Below, one piece after another: positions 48,481 to 59,589 of a stretch of DNA of 64,000 nt. The DNA is from Parietaria judaica (lineage: Eukaryota > Streptophyta > Magnoliopsida > Rosales > Urticaceae), in contig OX940871.1 of the NCBI GenBank assembly GCA_954871525.1, positions 14,042,532 through 14,106,531 on the forward strand, in the 5' to 3' direction. The notes beneath the pieces were generated by a model. That model was not told where the DNA came from, ran no database searches, and saw nothing but the letters and a program-made list of their open reading frames with translations. Position numbers and translations under genes: made by a program. How positions within the stretch are numbered: position 1 is the stretch's first letter; the number at the start of each line of letters is the position of its first letter.

Positions 48481-49309
48481 GTACTATATTAAAGGGTATA
48501 GACAACATAAAAAGTTTATTTTGCGAGTTCAATTTTTCCCCCAAAAACTAAGTCGAATAGAATTCGAAACATAGTTTGTGACCCATATCCATCATTTTAA
48601 GACTATATTTAGGGTTTTGAGAACATAAGAAATTTGTTTCGCGAGTTCACATTTTTGCGTAAAAACTAAGTCGAATAGGTTACGAAATATAGTTCATGAC
48701 CCATATCCATTGTTTTAAACACTACATTAAGGGTATTGAGCACATTAAAAGTTTAGTTCGGGAGTTCACATTTTTGCGTAAAAACTACATCGAATAGGTT
48801 TTAAAACATAGTTCGTGATCCTTGTACATTGTTTTAAACACTGTATTTTGGATATTGAGCACTTAAAAAGTTTGTTTTGCGAGTTCACATTTTGGCTTAA
48901 AAACTAAGTTGAATAAGTTTCGAAACATAGTTCTTGACCCATGTCCATTCATTTTACACTATATTTAGTGAAATTAGAACATAAAAAGTTTGGTTTGCGA
49001 GTTCACAATATTTTCTTAAAAACTAAGCCGAATTGGTTTCGAAACATAACTCACGACCCGTATCCATTATTTTAACAATATTTTAAGGTTATTGAGCACA
49101 TAAAAAGTTTGTTTTAAGAGTTCACATTTTTTCAAAAAAAACTAAGTCGAATAGGTTTCGAAATATAGTTCGTGACCCATACATTGTTCTAACACTATAT
49201 TAAGTCGATTGGGCACATAAAAACTTTCTTTATCGAGTTCATATTTTTTCGTAAAAACTAAATCGGATACGTTTCGAAAAATAGTTCACGACCCATATCC
49301 ATTTATTTA
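48481..49309 (+). repeat. Flank unit 4: 7-mer H-A-B-C-D-L-M (829 bp)
   Basis: Same composition as the preceding unit and almost identical to it (shared GTTCGGGAG in B and CACTGTATTTTGG in C), so the D/K-exchange 7-mer has been duplicated once in tandem. Small differences include CTCACGACCC in D. Confidence 0.9.
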
Positions 49310-50962
49310 GTACTATATTAAAGGGTATAGACAACATAAAAAGTTTATTTTGCGAGTTCAATTTTTCCCCCAAAAACTAAGTCGAATAGAATTCGAAACA
49401 TAGTTTGTGACCCATATCCATCATTTTAAGACTATATTTAGGGTTTTGAGAACATAAGAAATTTGTTTCGCGAGTTCACATTTTTGCGTAAAAACTAAGT
49501 CGAATAGGTTACGAAATATAGTTCATGACCCATATCCATTGTTTTAAACACTACATTAAGGGTATTGAGCACATTAAAAGTTTAGTTTGGGAGTTCACAT
49601 TTTTGCGTAAAAACTACATCGAATAGGTTTTAAAACATAGTTCGTGATCCTTGTACATTGTTTTAAACACTGTATTTTGGATATTGAGCACTTAAAAAGT
49701 TTGTTTTGCGAGTTCACATTTTGGCTTAAAAACTAAGTTGAATAAGTTTCGAAACATAGTTCTTGACCCATGTCCATTCATTTTACACTATATTTAGTGA
49801 AATTAGAACATAAAAAGTTTGGTTTGCGAGTTCACAATATTTTCTTAAAAACTAAGCCGAATTGGTTTCGAAACATAACTCGCGACCCGTATCCATTATT
49901 TTAACAATATTTTAAGGGTATTGAGCACTTAAAAAGTTTGTTTTAAGAGTTCACATTTTTTCGTAAAAACTAAGTCGAATAGGTTTCGAAATATAGTTCG
50001 TGAACCATATTCATTAATCTAACACTATATTAAGGGTATTGAGCACATAAAAATTTCTTTTGCGAGTTCGCATTTTTGAGTAAAAAATTAGTCGAATAAG
50101 TTTCGAAACATAGTTAATGACCCATATCTATTAATTTAACACTATATTAAGGTTATTGATCACATTTAAAGATAATTTTGCGTGTTCACATTTTTTCCCA
50201 AAAACTAAGTCGAATAGTATTCGGAACATATTTTTTGACCCATATCCATCGTTTTAACACTATATTTAGGGTTATGAGAACATAAGAAATTTGTTTCGTG
50301 AGTTCACATTTTGCGTAAAAACTAAGACGAATAGGTTACGAAACATAGTTCATGACCCATATCCATTGTTTTAACACTATATTAAGGGTATTGAGCACAT
50401 AAAAAGTTTGTTTTTCGAGTTCACATTTTTACGTAAAAACTACATCGAATAGGTTTTAAAACATAATTCGTAATCCTTATCAATATTTTTAAAACTATAT
50501 TAAGAGTATTGAGCACTTAAAAAGTTTGTTTTGGGAGTTCACATTTTTGCTTAAAAACTAAGTTTTATAGGTTTCGAAACATAGTTTTTCACCCATCTCC
50601 ATTAGTTTTACACTATACTTAGGGAAAATTAGTACATAAAAATTTGGTTTGCGGGTTCACCATTTTTGCGTAAAAACTAAGCCGAATTGGTTTCGAAACA
50701 TAACTAGCGACCCGTATCCATTATTTTAACAATATTTTAAGGTTATTGAGCACATAAAAAGTTTGTTTTAAGAGTTCACATGTTTTCGTAAAAACTAAGT
50801 CGAATAGGTTTCGAAATATAGTTCGTGACCCATACATTGTTCTAACACTATATTAAGTCTATTGGGCACATAAAAACTTTCTTTATCGAGTTCATATTTT
50901 TGCGTAAAAACTAAATCGGATACGTTTCGAAAAATAGTTCACGACCCATATCCATTTATTTA
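49310..50962 (+). repeat. Flank unit 5: complete 14-mer (1653 bp)
   Basis: All 14 monomers in order. Its first part (CACTGTATTTTGG in C) matches units 3 and 4, while from I onward it matches the boundary unit 43989-44694 (AATTCGTAATCC, TGCGGGTTCACC). It is thus a mosaic of two neighbouring lineages. G contains ATTCGGAAC and CACATTTAAAG. Confidence 0.88.
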
Positions 50963-52266
50963 GTACTATATTAAAGGGTATAGACAACATAAAAAGTTTA
51001 TTTTGCGAGTTCAATTTTCCCCCAGAAAACTAAGTCGAATAGAACTTGAAACATAGTTTGTGACCCATATCCATCATTTTAAGACTATATTTAGGGTTTT
51101 GAGAACATAAGAAATTTGTTTCGCGAGTTCACATTTTTGCGTAAGAACTAAGTCGAATAGGTTACGAAATATAGTTCATGACCCATATCCATTGTTTTAA
51201 ACACTACATTAAGGGTATTGAGCACATTAAAAGTTTAGTTTGGGAGTTCACATTTTTGCGTAAAAACTACATCGAATAGGTATTTAAACATAGTTCGTTA
51301 TCCTTGTACATTGTTTTAAACATTATATTAAGGATATTGAGCACTTTAAAAGTTTGTTTTGCGAGTCAACATTTTGGCTTAAAAACTAAGTTGAATAAGT
51401 ATCGAAACATAGTTCTTGACCCATGCCCATTCCTTTTACACTATATTTAGTGAAATTAGAACATAAAAAGTTTGGTTTGCGAGTTCACGATATTTTCTTA
51501 AAAACTAAGCCGAATTGGTTTTGAAACATACCTCGCGACCCGTATCCATTATTTTAACAATATTTTAATGGTATTGAGCACTTAAAAACTTTGTTTTAAG
51601 AGTTCACATTTTTTCGTAAAAACTAAGTCGAATAGGTTTCAAAATATAGTTCGTGAACCATATTCATTAATCTAACACTATATTAAGGGTATTGAGCACA
51701 TAAAAAGTTTTTTTTTTCGAGTTCACATTTTTACGTAAAAACTACATCAAATAGGTTTTAAAACATAATTCGTGATCCTTATCAATATTTTTAAAACTAT
51801 ATTAAGGGTATTGAGCACTTAAAAAGTTTTTTTTGCGAGTTCACATTTTTGCTTAAAAACTAAGTTTTATAGGTTTCGATAACATAGTTTTTCACCCATC
51901 TCCATTAATTTTACACTATATTTAGGGAAAATTAGTACATAAAATTTTGGTTTGCGAGTTTACCATTTTTGCGTAAAAACTAAGCCGAATTGGTTTCGAA
52001 ACATAACTCGCGACCCGTATCCATTATTTTAACAATATTTTAAGGTTATTGAGCACATAAAAAGTTTGTTGTAAGAGTTCACATTTTTTTCGTAAAAACT
52101 AAGTCGAATATGTTTCGAAATATAGTTCGTGACCCATACATTGTTCTAACACTATATTAAGTCTATTGGGCACATAAAAACTTTCCTTATCGAGATCATA
52201 TTTTTGCGTAAAAACTAAATCGGATACGTTTCGAAACATAGTTCACTACCCATATCCATTAATTTA
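50963..52266 (+). repeat. Flank unit 6: 11-mer, near copy of unit 1 (1304 bp)
   Basis: H-A-B-C-D-E-I-J-K-L-M with the same E-I junction and the same private markers as 44695-45997, shifted 6268-6269 bp. It is the first part of a large segmental duplication, not an independent deletion. Confidence 0.9.
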
Positions 52267-53921
52267 ATACTATATTAGCGGGTATAGACAACATAAAAAG
52301 TTTATTTTGCGAGTTCAATTTTTCCCCCAAAAACAAAGTCGAACAGAATTCGAAACATAGTTTGTGACCCATATTCATCATTTTAAGACTATATTTAGGG
52401 TTTTGAGAACATAAGATATTTTTTTCGCGAGCTCACATTTTTGCGTACAAACTAAGTCGAATAGGTTACGAAATATAGTTCATGACCCATATCCATTGTT
52501 TTAAACACTACATTAAGGGTATTGAGCACATTAAAAGTTTAGTTTGGGAGTTCACATTTTTGCGTAAAAACTACATCGAATAGGTTTTAAAACATAGTTC
52601 GTGATCCTTGTACATTGTTTTAAACACTGTATTATGGATATTGAACACTTAAAAAGTTTGTTTTGCGAGTTCACATTTTGGCTTAAAAACTAAGTTGAAT
52701 AAGTTTCGAAACATAGTTCTTGACCCATGTCCATTCATTTTACACTATATTTAGTGAAATTAGAACATAAAAAGTTTGGTTTGCGAGTTCATAATATTTT
52801 CTTAAAAACTAAGCCGAATTGGTTTCGAAACATAACTCGCGACCCGTATCCATTATTTTAACAATATTTTAAGGGTATTGAGCACTTAAAAAGTTTGTTT
52901 TAAGAGTTCACATTTTTTCGTAAAAACTAAGTCGAATAGGTTTCGAAATATAGTTCATGAACCATATTCATTAATCTAACACTATATTAAGGGTATTGAG
53001 CACATAAAAATTTATTTTGCGAGTTCGCATTTTTGAGTAAAAAATTAGTCGAATAAGTTTCGAAACATAGTTAATGACCCATATCTATAAATTTAACACT
53101 ATATTAAGGTTATTGATCACATTAAAAGATAATTTTGCGTGTTCACATTTTTTCCCAAAAACTAAGTCGAATAGTATTCGAAACATATTTTTTGACCCAA
53201 ATCCATCGTTTTAACACTATATTTAGGGTTATGAGAACATAAGAAATTTGTTTCGTGAGTTCACATTTTGCGTAAAAACTAAGACGAATACGATACGAAA
53301 CATAGTTCATGACCCATATCCATTGTTTTAACACTATATTAAGGGTAGTGAGCACATAAAAAGTTTGTTTTTCGAGTTCACATTTTTACGTAAAAACTAC
53401 ATCGAATAGGTTTTAAAACATAATTCGTGATCCTTATCAATATTTTTAAAACTATATTGAGGGTATTGAGCACTTAAAAAGTTTGTTTTGGGAGTTCACA
53501 TTTTTGCTTAAAAACTAAGTTTTATAGGTTTCGAAATATAGTTTTTCACCCATCTCCATTAATTTTACACTATATTTAGGGAAAATTAGTACATAAAAAT
53601 TTGGTTTGCGAGTTCACCATTTTTGCGTAAAAACTAAGCCGAATTGGTTTCGAAACATAACTCGCGACCCGTATCCATTATTTTAACAATATTTTAAGGT
53701 TATTGAGCACATAAAAAGTTTGTTTTAAGAGTTCACATTTTTTCAAAAAAAAACTAAGTCGAATAGGTTTCGAAATATAGTTCGTGACCCATACATTGTT
53801 CTAACACTATATTAAGTCGATTGGGCACATAAAAACTTTCTTTATCGAGTTCATATTTTTTCGTAAAAACTAAATCGGATACGTTTCGAAAAATAGTTCA
53901 CGACCCATATCCATTTATTTA
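52267..53921 (+). repeat. Flank unit 7: complete 14-mer, near copy of unit 2 (1655 bp)
   Basis: All 14 monomers, carrying the ATTAGCGGGTATAGAC, AACAAAGTCGAACAG, AAGATATTTTTTTCGCG and AAGGGTAGTGAGCAC variants of unit 2. Point differences from unit 2 include CGAATACGATACG in A2 and GAACACTT in C. Confidence 0.9.
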
Positions 53922-55456
53922 GTACTATATTAAAGGGTATAGACAACATAAAAAGTTTATTTTGCGAGTTCAATTTTTCCCCCAAAAACTAAGTCGAATA
54001 GAATTCGAAACATAGTTTGTGACCCATATCCATCATTTTAAGACTATATTTAGGGTTTTGAGAACATAAGAAATTTGTTTCGCGAGTACACATTTTTGCG
54101 TAAAAACTAAGTCGAATAGGTTACGAAATATAGTTCATGACCCATATCCATTGTTTTAAACACTACATTAACGGTATTGAGCACATTAAAAGTTTGGTTT
54201 GGGAGTTCACATTTTTGCGTAAAAACTACATCGAATAGGTTTTAAAACATAGTTCGTGATCCTTGTACATTGTTTTAAACACTATATTATGGATATTGAG
54301 CACTTAAAAAGTTTGTTTTGCGAGTTCACATTTTGGCTTAAAAACTAAGTTGAATAAGTTTCGAAACATAGTTCTTGACCCATGTCCATTCATTTTACAC
54401 TATATTTAGTGAAATTAGAACATAAAAAATTTGGTTTGCGAGGTCACAATATTTTCTTAAAAACTAAGCCGAATTGGTTTCGAAACATAACTCGCGACCC
54501 GTATCCATTATTTTAACAATATTTTAAGGGTATTGAGCACTTAAAAAGTTTGTTTTAAGAGTTCACATTTTTTCGTAAAAACTAAGTCGAATAGGTTTCG
54601 AAATATAGTTCGTGAACCATATTCATTAATCTAACACTATATTAAGGGTATTGAGCACATAAAAATTTCTTTTGCGAGTTCGCATTTTTGAGTAAAAAAT
54701 TAGTCGAATAAGTTTCGAAACATAGTTAATGACCCATATCTATTAATTTAACACTATATTAAGGGTATTGATCACATTAAAAGATAATTTTGCGTGTTCA
54801 CATTTTTTCCCAAAAACTAAGTCGAATAGTATTCGAAACATATTTTTTGACCCATATCCATCGTTTTAACACTATATTTAGGGTTATAAGAACATAAGAA
54901 ATTTGTTTCATGAGTTCACATTTTGCGTAAAAACTAAGACGAATAGGATACGAAACAGAGTTCATGACCCATATCCATTGTTTTAACACTATATTAAGGG
55001 TATTGAGCACATAAAAAGTTTGTTTTTCGAGTTCACATTTTTACGTAAAAACTACATCGAATAGGTTTTAAAACATAATTCGTGATCCTTATCAATATTT
55101 TTAAACTATATTAAGGGTATTGAGCACAATAAAAAGTTTGTTTTGGGAGTTCACATTTTTGCTTAAAAACTAAGTTTTATAGGTTTCGAAACATAGTTTT
55201 TCACCCATCTCCATTAATTTTACACTATATTTAGGGAAAATTAGTACATAAAAATTTGGTTTTCGAATTCACCATTTTTGCGTAAAAACTAAGTCGAATA
55301 GGTTTCGAAATATAGTTCGTGACCCATATATTGTTCTAACACTATATTAAGCCTATTGGGCACATAAAAACTTTCTTTATCGAGTTCATATTTTAGCGTA
55401 AAAACTAAATCGGATACGTTTCGAAACATAGTTCACGACCCATATCCATTTATTTA
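53922..55456 (+). repeat. Flank unit 8: 13-mer with a K/L hybrid (1535 bp)
   Basis: H-A1-B-C-D-E-F-G-A2-I-J-(K/L)-M. One monomer length is lost by fusing the 5' half of K to the 3' half of L. The unit also has a private A2 (GGTTATAAGAAC, TTTCATGAG, CAGAGTTC) and TTTTTAAACTATATT at the I/J junction. Confidence 0.9.
55222..55338 (+). repeat. K/L hybrid monomer (117 bp)
   Basis: It starts as K (TTAGGGAAAATTAGTACAT, GGTTTTCGAATTCACC, TTTTTGCGTAAAAAC) and after AAAAACTAAG continues as L (TCGAATAGGTTTCGAAATATAG, ATTGTTCTA). The switch is confined to the shared CGTAAAAACTAAG segment. This is a simple in-register deletion of one monomer by recombination between adjacent, non-identical monomers. Confidence 0.88.
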
Positions 55457-55575
55457 ATACTATATTGAAGGGTATAGACAACATAAAAAGTTTATTTTGC
55501 GAGTTCAATTTTTCCCCCAAAAACTAAGTCGAATAGAATTCGAAACATAGTTTGTTACCCATATCCATCATTTTA
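55457..55575 (+). repeat. Reference flank monomer H (119 bp)
   Basis: GGGTATAGACAACAT, AAAGTTTATTTTGCGAG, a five-C run (TTTTTCCCCCAAAA), GAATAGAATTCGAAAC and ATCATTTTAAG. It occupies the G position in the second half of the 14-mer and shares with G the C-run and the ATTCGAAAC core. Absent from the whole core. Confidence 0.87.
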
Positions 55576-56403
55576 AGACTATATTTAGGGTTTTGAGAAC
55601 TTAAGAAATTTGTTTCGCGAGTACACATTTTTGCGTAAAAACTAAGTCGAATAGGTTACGAAATATAGTTCATGACCCATATCCATTGTTTTAAACACTA
55701 CATTAAGGGTATTAAGCACATTAAAAGTTTGGTTTGGGAGTTCACATTTTTGCGTAAAAACTACATCGAATAGGTTTTAAAACATAGTTCGTGATCCTTG
55801 TACATTGTTTTAAACACTGTATTTTGGATATTGAGCACTTAAAAAGTTTGTTTTGCGAGTTCACATTTTGGCTTAAAAACTAAGTTGAATAAGTTTCGAA
55901 ACATAGTTCTTGACCCATGTCCTTTCATTTTACACTATATTTAGTGAAATTAGAACATAAAAAGTTTGGTTTGCGAGTTCACAATATTTTCTTAAAAACT
56001 AAGCCGAATTGGTTTCGAAACATAACTCGCGACCCGTATCCATTATTTTAACAATATTTTAAGGGTATTGAGCACTTAAGAAGTTTGTTTGAAGAGTTCA
56101 CATTTTTTCGTAAAAACTAAGTCGAATAGGTTTCGAAATATAGTTCGTGAACCATATTCATTAATCTAACACTATATTAAGGGTATTGAGCACATAAAAA
56201 TTTCTTTTGCGAGTTCGCATTTTTGAGTAAAAAATTAGTCGAATAAGTTTCGAAACATAGTTAATGACCCATATCTATTAATTTAACACTATATTAAGGT
56301 TATTGATCACATTTAAAGATAATTTTGCGTGTTCACATTTTTTCCCAAAAACTAAGTCGAATAGTATTCGAAACATATTTTTTGACCCATATCCATCGTT
56401 TTA

Positions 56404-56520
56404 ACACTATATTTAGGGTTATGAGAACATAAGAAATTTGTTTCGTGAGTTCACATTTTGCGTAAAAACTAAGACGAATAGGATACGAAACATAGTTCAT
56501 GACCCATATCCATTGTTTTA
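56404..56520 (+). repeat. Reference flank monomer A2 (117 bp)
   Basis: First half like core A (TTTAGGGTTATGAGAAC, TTCGTGAG). Then come CACATTTTGCG with one T fewer than core A and A1, AAGACGAATAGG and GGATACGAAACATAG. It is the presumed donor of the 5' half of core monomer A. Confidence 0.87.
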
Positions 56521-56638
56521 ACACTATATTAAGGGTATTGAGCACATAAAAAGTTTGTTTTTCGAGTTCACATTTTTACGTAAAAACTACATCGAATAGG
56601 TTTTAAATCATAATTCGTGATCCTTATCAATATTTTTA
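56521..56638 (+). repeat. Reference flank monomer I (118 bp)
   Basis: GTTTGTTTTTCGAG, TTTTTACGTAAAAAC, AACTACATCG, GGTTTTAAA and GTGATCCTTATCAATATTTTTAAA. B-like through its ACTACATCG and TTTTAAA features; absent from the core. Confidence 0.86.
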
Positions 56639-56756
56639 AAACTATATTAAGGGTATTGAGCACTTAAAAAGTTTGTTTTGGGAGTTCACATTTTTGCTTA
56701 AAAACTAAGTTTTATAGGTTTCGAAACATAGTTTTTCACCCATCTCAATTAATTTT
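56639..56756 (+). repeat. Reference flank monomer J (118 bp)
   Basis: GTTTTGGGAG, TTTTTGCTTAAAAAC, AAGTTTTATAGG and TTTTTCACCCATCTC. C-like (GCTTAAAAAC, AAGTT); absent from the core. The J copy at about 60.84 kb has AAGTTGAATAGG instead of AAGTTTTATAGG, which is closer to C and may reflect a short conversion. Confidence 0.86.
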
Positions 56757-56875
56757 ACACTATATTTAGGGAAAATTAGTACATAAAAATTTGGTTTGCG
56801 AGTTCACCATTTTTGCGTAAAAACTAAGCCGAATTGGTTTCGAAACATAACTCGCGACCCGTATCCATTATTTTA
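56757..56875 (+). repeat. Reference flank monomer K (119 bp)
   Basis: GGGAAAATTAGTACAT, AATTTGGTTTGCGAG, CACCATTTTTGCG; then the same 3' half as D (AAGCCGAATTGG, ACTCGCGACCCG). Absent from the core. Confidence 0.87.
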
Positions 56876-56991
56876 ACAATATTTTAAGGTTATTGAGCAC
56901 ATAAAAAGTTTGTTTTAAGAGTTCACATTTTTTCGTAAAAACTAAGTCGAATAGGTTTCGAAATATAGTTCGTGACCCATACATTGTTCTA
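56876..56991 (+). repeat. Reference flank monomer L (116 bp)
   Basis: ACAATATTTTAAGGTTATTGAGCACAT, TTTAAGAGTTCAC and a shortened end GTGACCCATACATTGTTCTA. E-like. The ACATTGTTCTA end separates it from E (TTAATCTA). Absent from the core. Confidence 0.87.
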
Positions 56992-57109
56992 ACACTATAT
57001 TAAGTCTATTGTCCACATAAAAACTTTCTTTATCGAGTTCATATTTTTGCGTAAAAACTAAATCGGATACGTTTCGAAAAATAGTTCACGACCCATATCC
57101 ATTTATTTA
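56992..57109 (+). repeat. Reference flank monomer M (118 bp)
   Basis: AAGTCTATTG, AAAAACTTTCTTTATCGAG, TCATATTTTTGCG, AAATCGGATACG and TTCACGACCC, ending CCATTTATTTAG. F-like by position; absent from the core. Confidence 0.87.
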
Positions 57110-57936
57110 GTACTATATTAAAGGGTATAGACAACATAAAAAGTTTATTTTGCGAGTTCAATTTTCCCCCCAAAAACTAAGTCGAATAGAATTCGAAACA
57201 TAGTTTGTTACCCATATCCATTATTTTAAGACTATATTTAGTGTTTTGAGAACTTAAGAAATTTGTTTCGCGAGTTCACATTTTTGCGTAAAAGCTAAGT
57301 CGAATAGGTTACGAAATATAGTTCATGACCCATATCCATTGTTTTAAACACTACATTAAGGATATTGAGCACATTAAAATTTTAGTTTGGGAGTTCACAT
57401 TTTTGCGTAAAAACTACATCGAATAGGTTTTAAAACATAGTTCGTGATCCTTGTACATTGTTTTAAACACTTTATTATGGATATTGAGCACTTAAAAAGT
57501 TTGTTTTGCGAGTTCACATTTTGGCTTAAAAACTAAGTTGAATAAGTTTCGAAACATAGTTCTTGACCCATGTCCATTCATTTTACACTATATTTAGGTA
57601 AATTAGAACATAAAAAGTTTGGTTTGCGAGTTCACAATATTTTCTTAAAAACTAAGCCGAATTGGTTTCGAAACATAACTCGCGACCCGTATCCATTATT
57701 TTAACAATATTTTAAGGGTATTGAGCACTTAAAAAGTTTGTTTTAAGAGTTCACATTTTTTCGTAAAAACTAAGTCGAATAGGTTTCGAAATATAGTTCG
57801 TGACCCATACATTGTTCTAACACTATATTAAGTCTATTGGCCACATAAAAACTTCTTTATAGAGTTCATATTTTTGCGTCAAAACTAAATCGGATACGTT
57901 TCGAAACATAGTTCACGACACATATCCATTTATTTA
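57110..57936 (+). repeat. Flank unit 10: 7-mer H-A-B-C-D-(E/L)-M (827 bp)
   Basis: After D the next monomer starts as E (AAGGGTATTGAGCACTT) and ends as L (GTGACCCATACATTGTTCTA), then M follows. The E-to-L switch lies in the shared segment from AAAGTTTGTTTTAAGAG to ATAGTTCGTGA. The exchange point differs from that in units 3 and 4. Confidence 0.9.
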
Positions 57937-59589
57937 ATACTATATTAAAGGGTATAGACAACATAAAAAGTTTATTTTGCGAGTTCAATTTTTCCCCCAA
58001 AAACTAAGTCGAATAGAATTCGAAACATAGTTTGTTACCCATATCCATCATTTTAAGACTATATTTAGGGTTTTGAAAACTTAATAAATTTGTTTCGCGA
58101 GTTCACGTTTTTGCGTAAAAACTAAGTCGAATAGGTTACGAAATATAGTTCATGACCCATATCCATTGTTTTAAACACTACATTAACGGTATTGAGCACA
58201 TTAAAATTTTAGTTTGGGAGTTCACATTTTTGCGTAAAAACTACATCGAATAGGTTTTAAAACATAGTTCGTGATCCTTGTACATTGTTTTAAACACTTT
58301 ATTATGGATATTGAGCACTTAAAAAGTTTGTTTTGCGAGTTCACATTTTGGCTTAAAAACTAAGTTGAATAAGTTTCGAAACATAGTTCTTGACCCATGT
58401 CCATTCATTTTACACTATATTTAGTGAAATTAGAACATAAAAAGTTTGGCTTGCGAGTTCACAATATTTTCTTAAAAACTAAGCCGAATTGGTTTCGAAA
58501 CATAACTCGCGACCCATATCCATTTTTTTAACAATATTTTAAGGGTATTGAGCACTTAAAAAGTTTGTTTTAAGAGTTCACATTTTTTCATAAAAACTAA
58601 GTCGAATAGGTTTCGAAATATAGTTCGTGAACCATATTCATTAATCTAACACTATATTAAGGGTATTGAGCACATAAAAATTTCTTTTGCGAGTTCGCAT
58701 TTTTGAGTAAAAAATTAGTCGAATAAGTTTCGAAACATAGTTAATGACCCATATCTATTAATTTAACACTATATTAAGGGTATTGATCACATTAAAAGAT
58801 AATTTTGCGTGTTCAGATTTTTTCCCAAAAACTAAGTCGAATAGTATTCGAAACATATTTTTTGACCAATATCCATCGTTTTAACACTATATTTAGGGTT
58901 ATGAGAACGTAAGAAATTTGTTTCGTGAGTTCACATTTTGCGTAAAAACTAAGACGAATAGGATACCAAACATAGTTCATGACCCATATCCATTGTTTTA
59001 ACACTATATTAAGGGTATTGAGCACATAAAAAGTTTGTTTTTCGAGTTCACATTTTTTCGTAAAAACTACATCGAATAGGTTTTAAAACATAATTCGTGA
59101 TCCTTATCAATATTTTTAAAACTATATTAAGGGTACTGAGCACTTAAAAAGTTTGTTTTGGGAGTTCACATTTTTGCTTAAAAACTAAGTTTTATAGGTT
59201 TCAAAACATAGTTTTTCACCCATCTCCATTAATTTAACACTATATTTAGGGAAAATTAGTACATAAAATTTTGGTTTGCGAGTTCACAATTTTTGCGTAA
59301 AAACTAAGCCGAATTGGTTTCGAAACATAACTCGCGACCCGTATCCATTATTTTAACAATATTTTAAGGTTATTGAGCACATAAAAAGTTTGTTTTAAGA
59401 GTTCACATTTTTTCGTAAAAACTAAGTCGAATAGGTTTCGAAATATAGTTCGTGACCCATACATTGTTCTAACACTATATTAAGTGTATTGGGAACATAA
59501 AAACTTTCTTTATCGAGTTCATATTTTTGCGTAAAAACTAAATCGGATACGTTTCGAAACATAGTTCACGACACATATCCATTTATTTA
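57937..59589 (+). repeat. Flank unit 11: complete 14-mer (1653 bp)
   Basis: All 14 monomers. Private variants shared with the next unit: TTTGTTACCC in H, TTTTGAAAACTTAA and CACGTTTTTGCG in A1, GATACCAAAC in A2. Unique here: CACTTTATTATGG in C (shared with unit 10) and GACCAATATCC in G. Confidence 0.9.

Larger units (their letters stand above)
50370..53921. repeat. Segmental duplication in the flank, copy 2 (offset ~6.27 kb)
   Basis: I-J-K-L-M of flank unit 5 plus units 6 and 7, matching 44.1-47.65 kb. Between the copies lie two D/K 7-mers and the first part of a 14-mer, so the repeated module is [11, 14, 7, 7, 14] monomers, of which the second copy shows only [11, 14] before diverging into the 13-mer unit. 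Confidence 0.88.
55457..57109 (+). repeat. Flank unit 9: complete 14-mer, used as reference (1653 bp)
   Basis: Monomer coordinates: H 55457-55575, A1 55576-55694, B 55695-55813, C 55814-55931, D 55932-56050, E 56051-56168, F 56169-56285, G 56286-56403, A2 56404-56520, I 56521-56638, J 56639-56756, K 56757-56875, L 56876-56991, M 56992-57109. H has TTTGTTACCC, a variant shared with units 10, 11 and 12. Confidence 0.92.
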
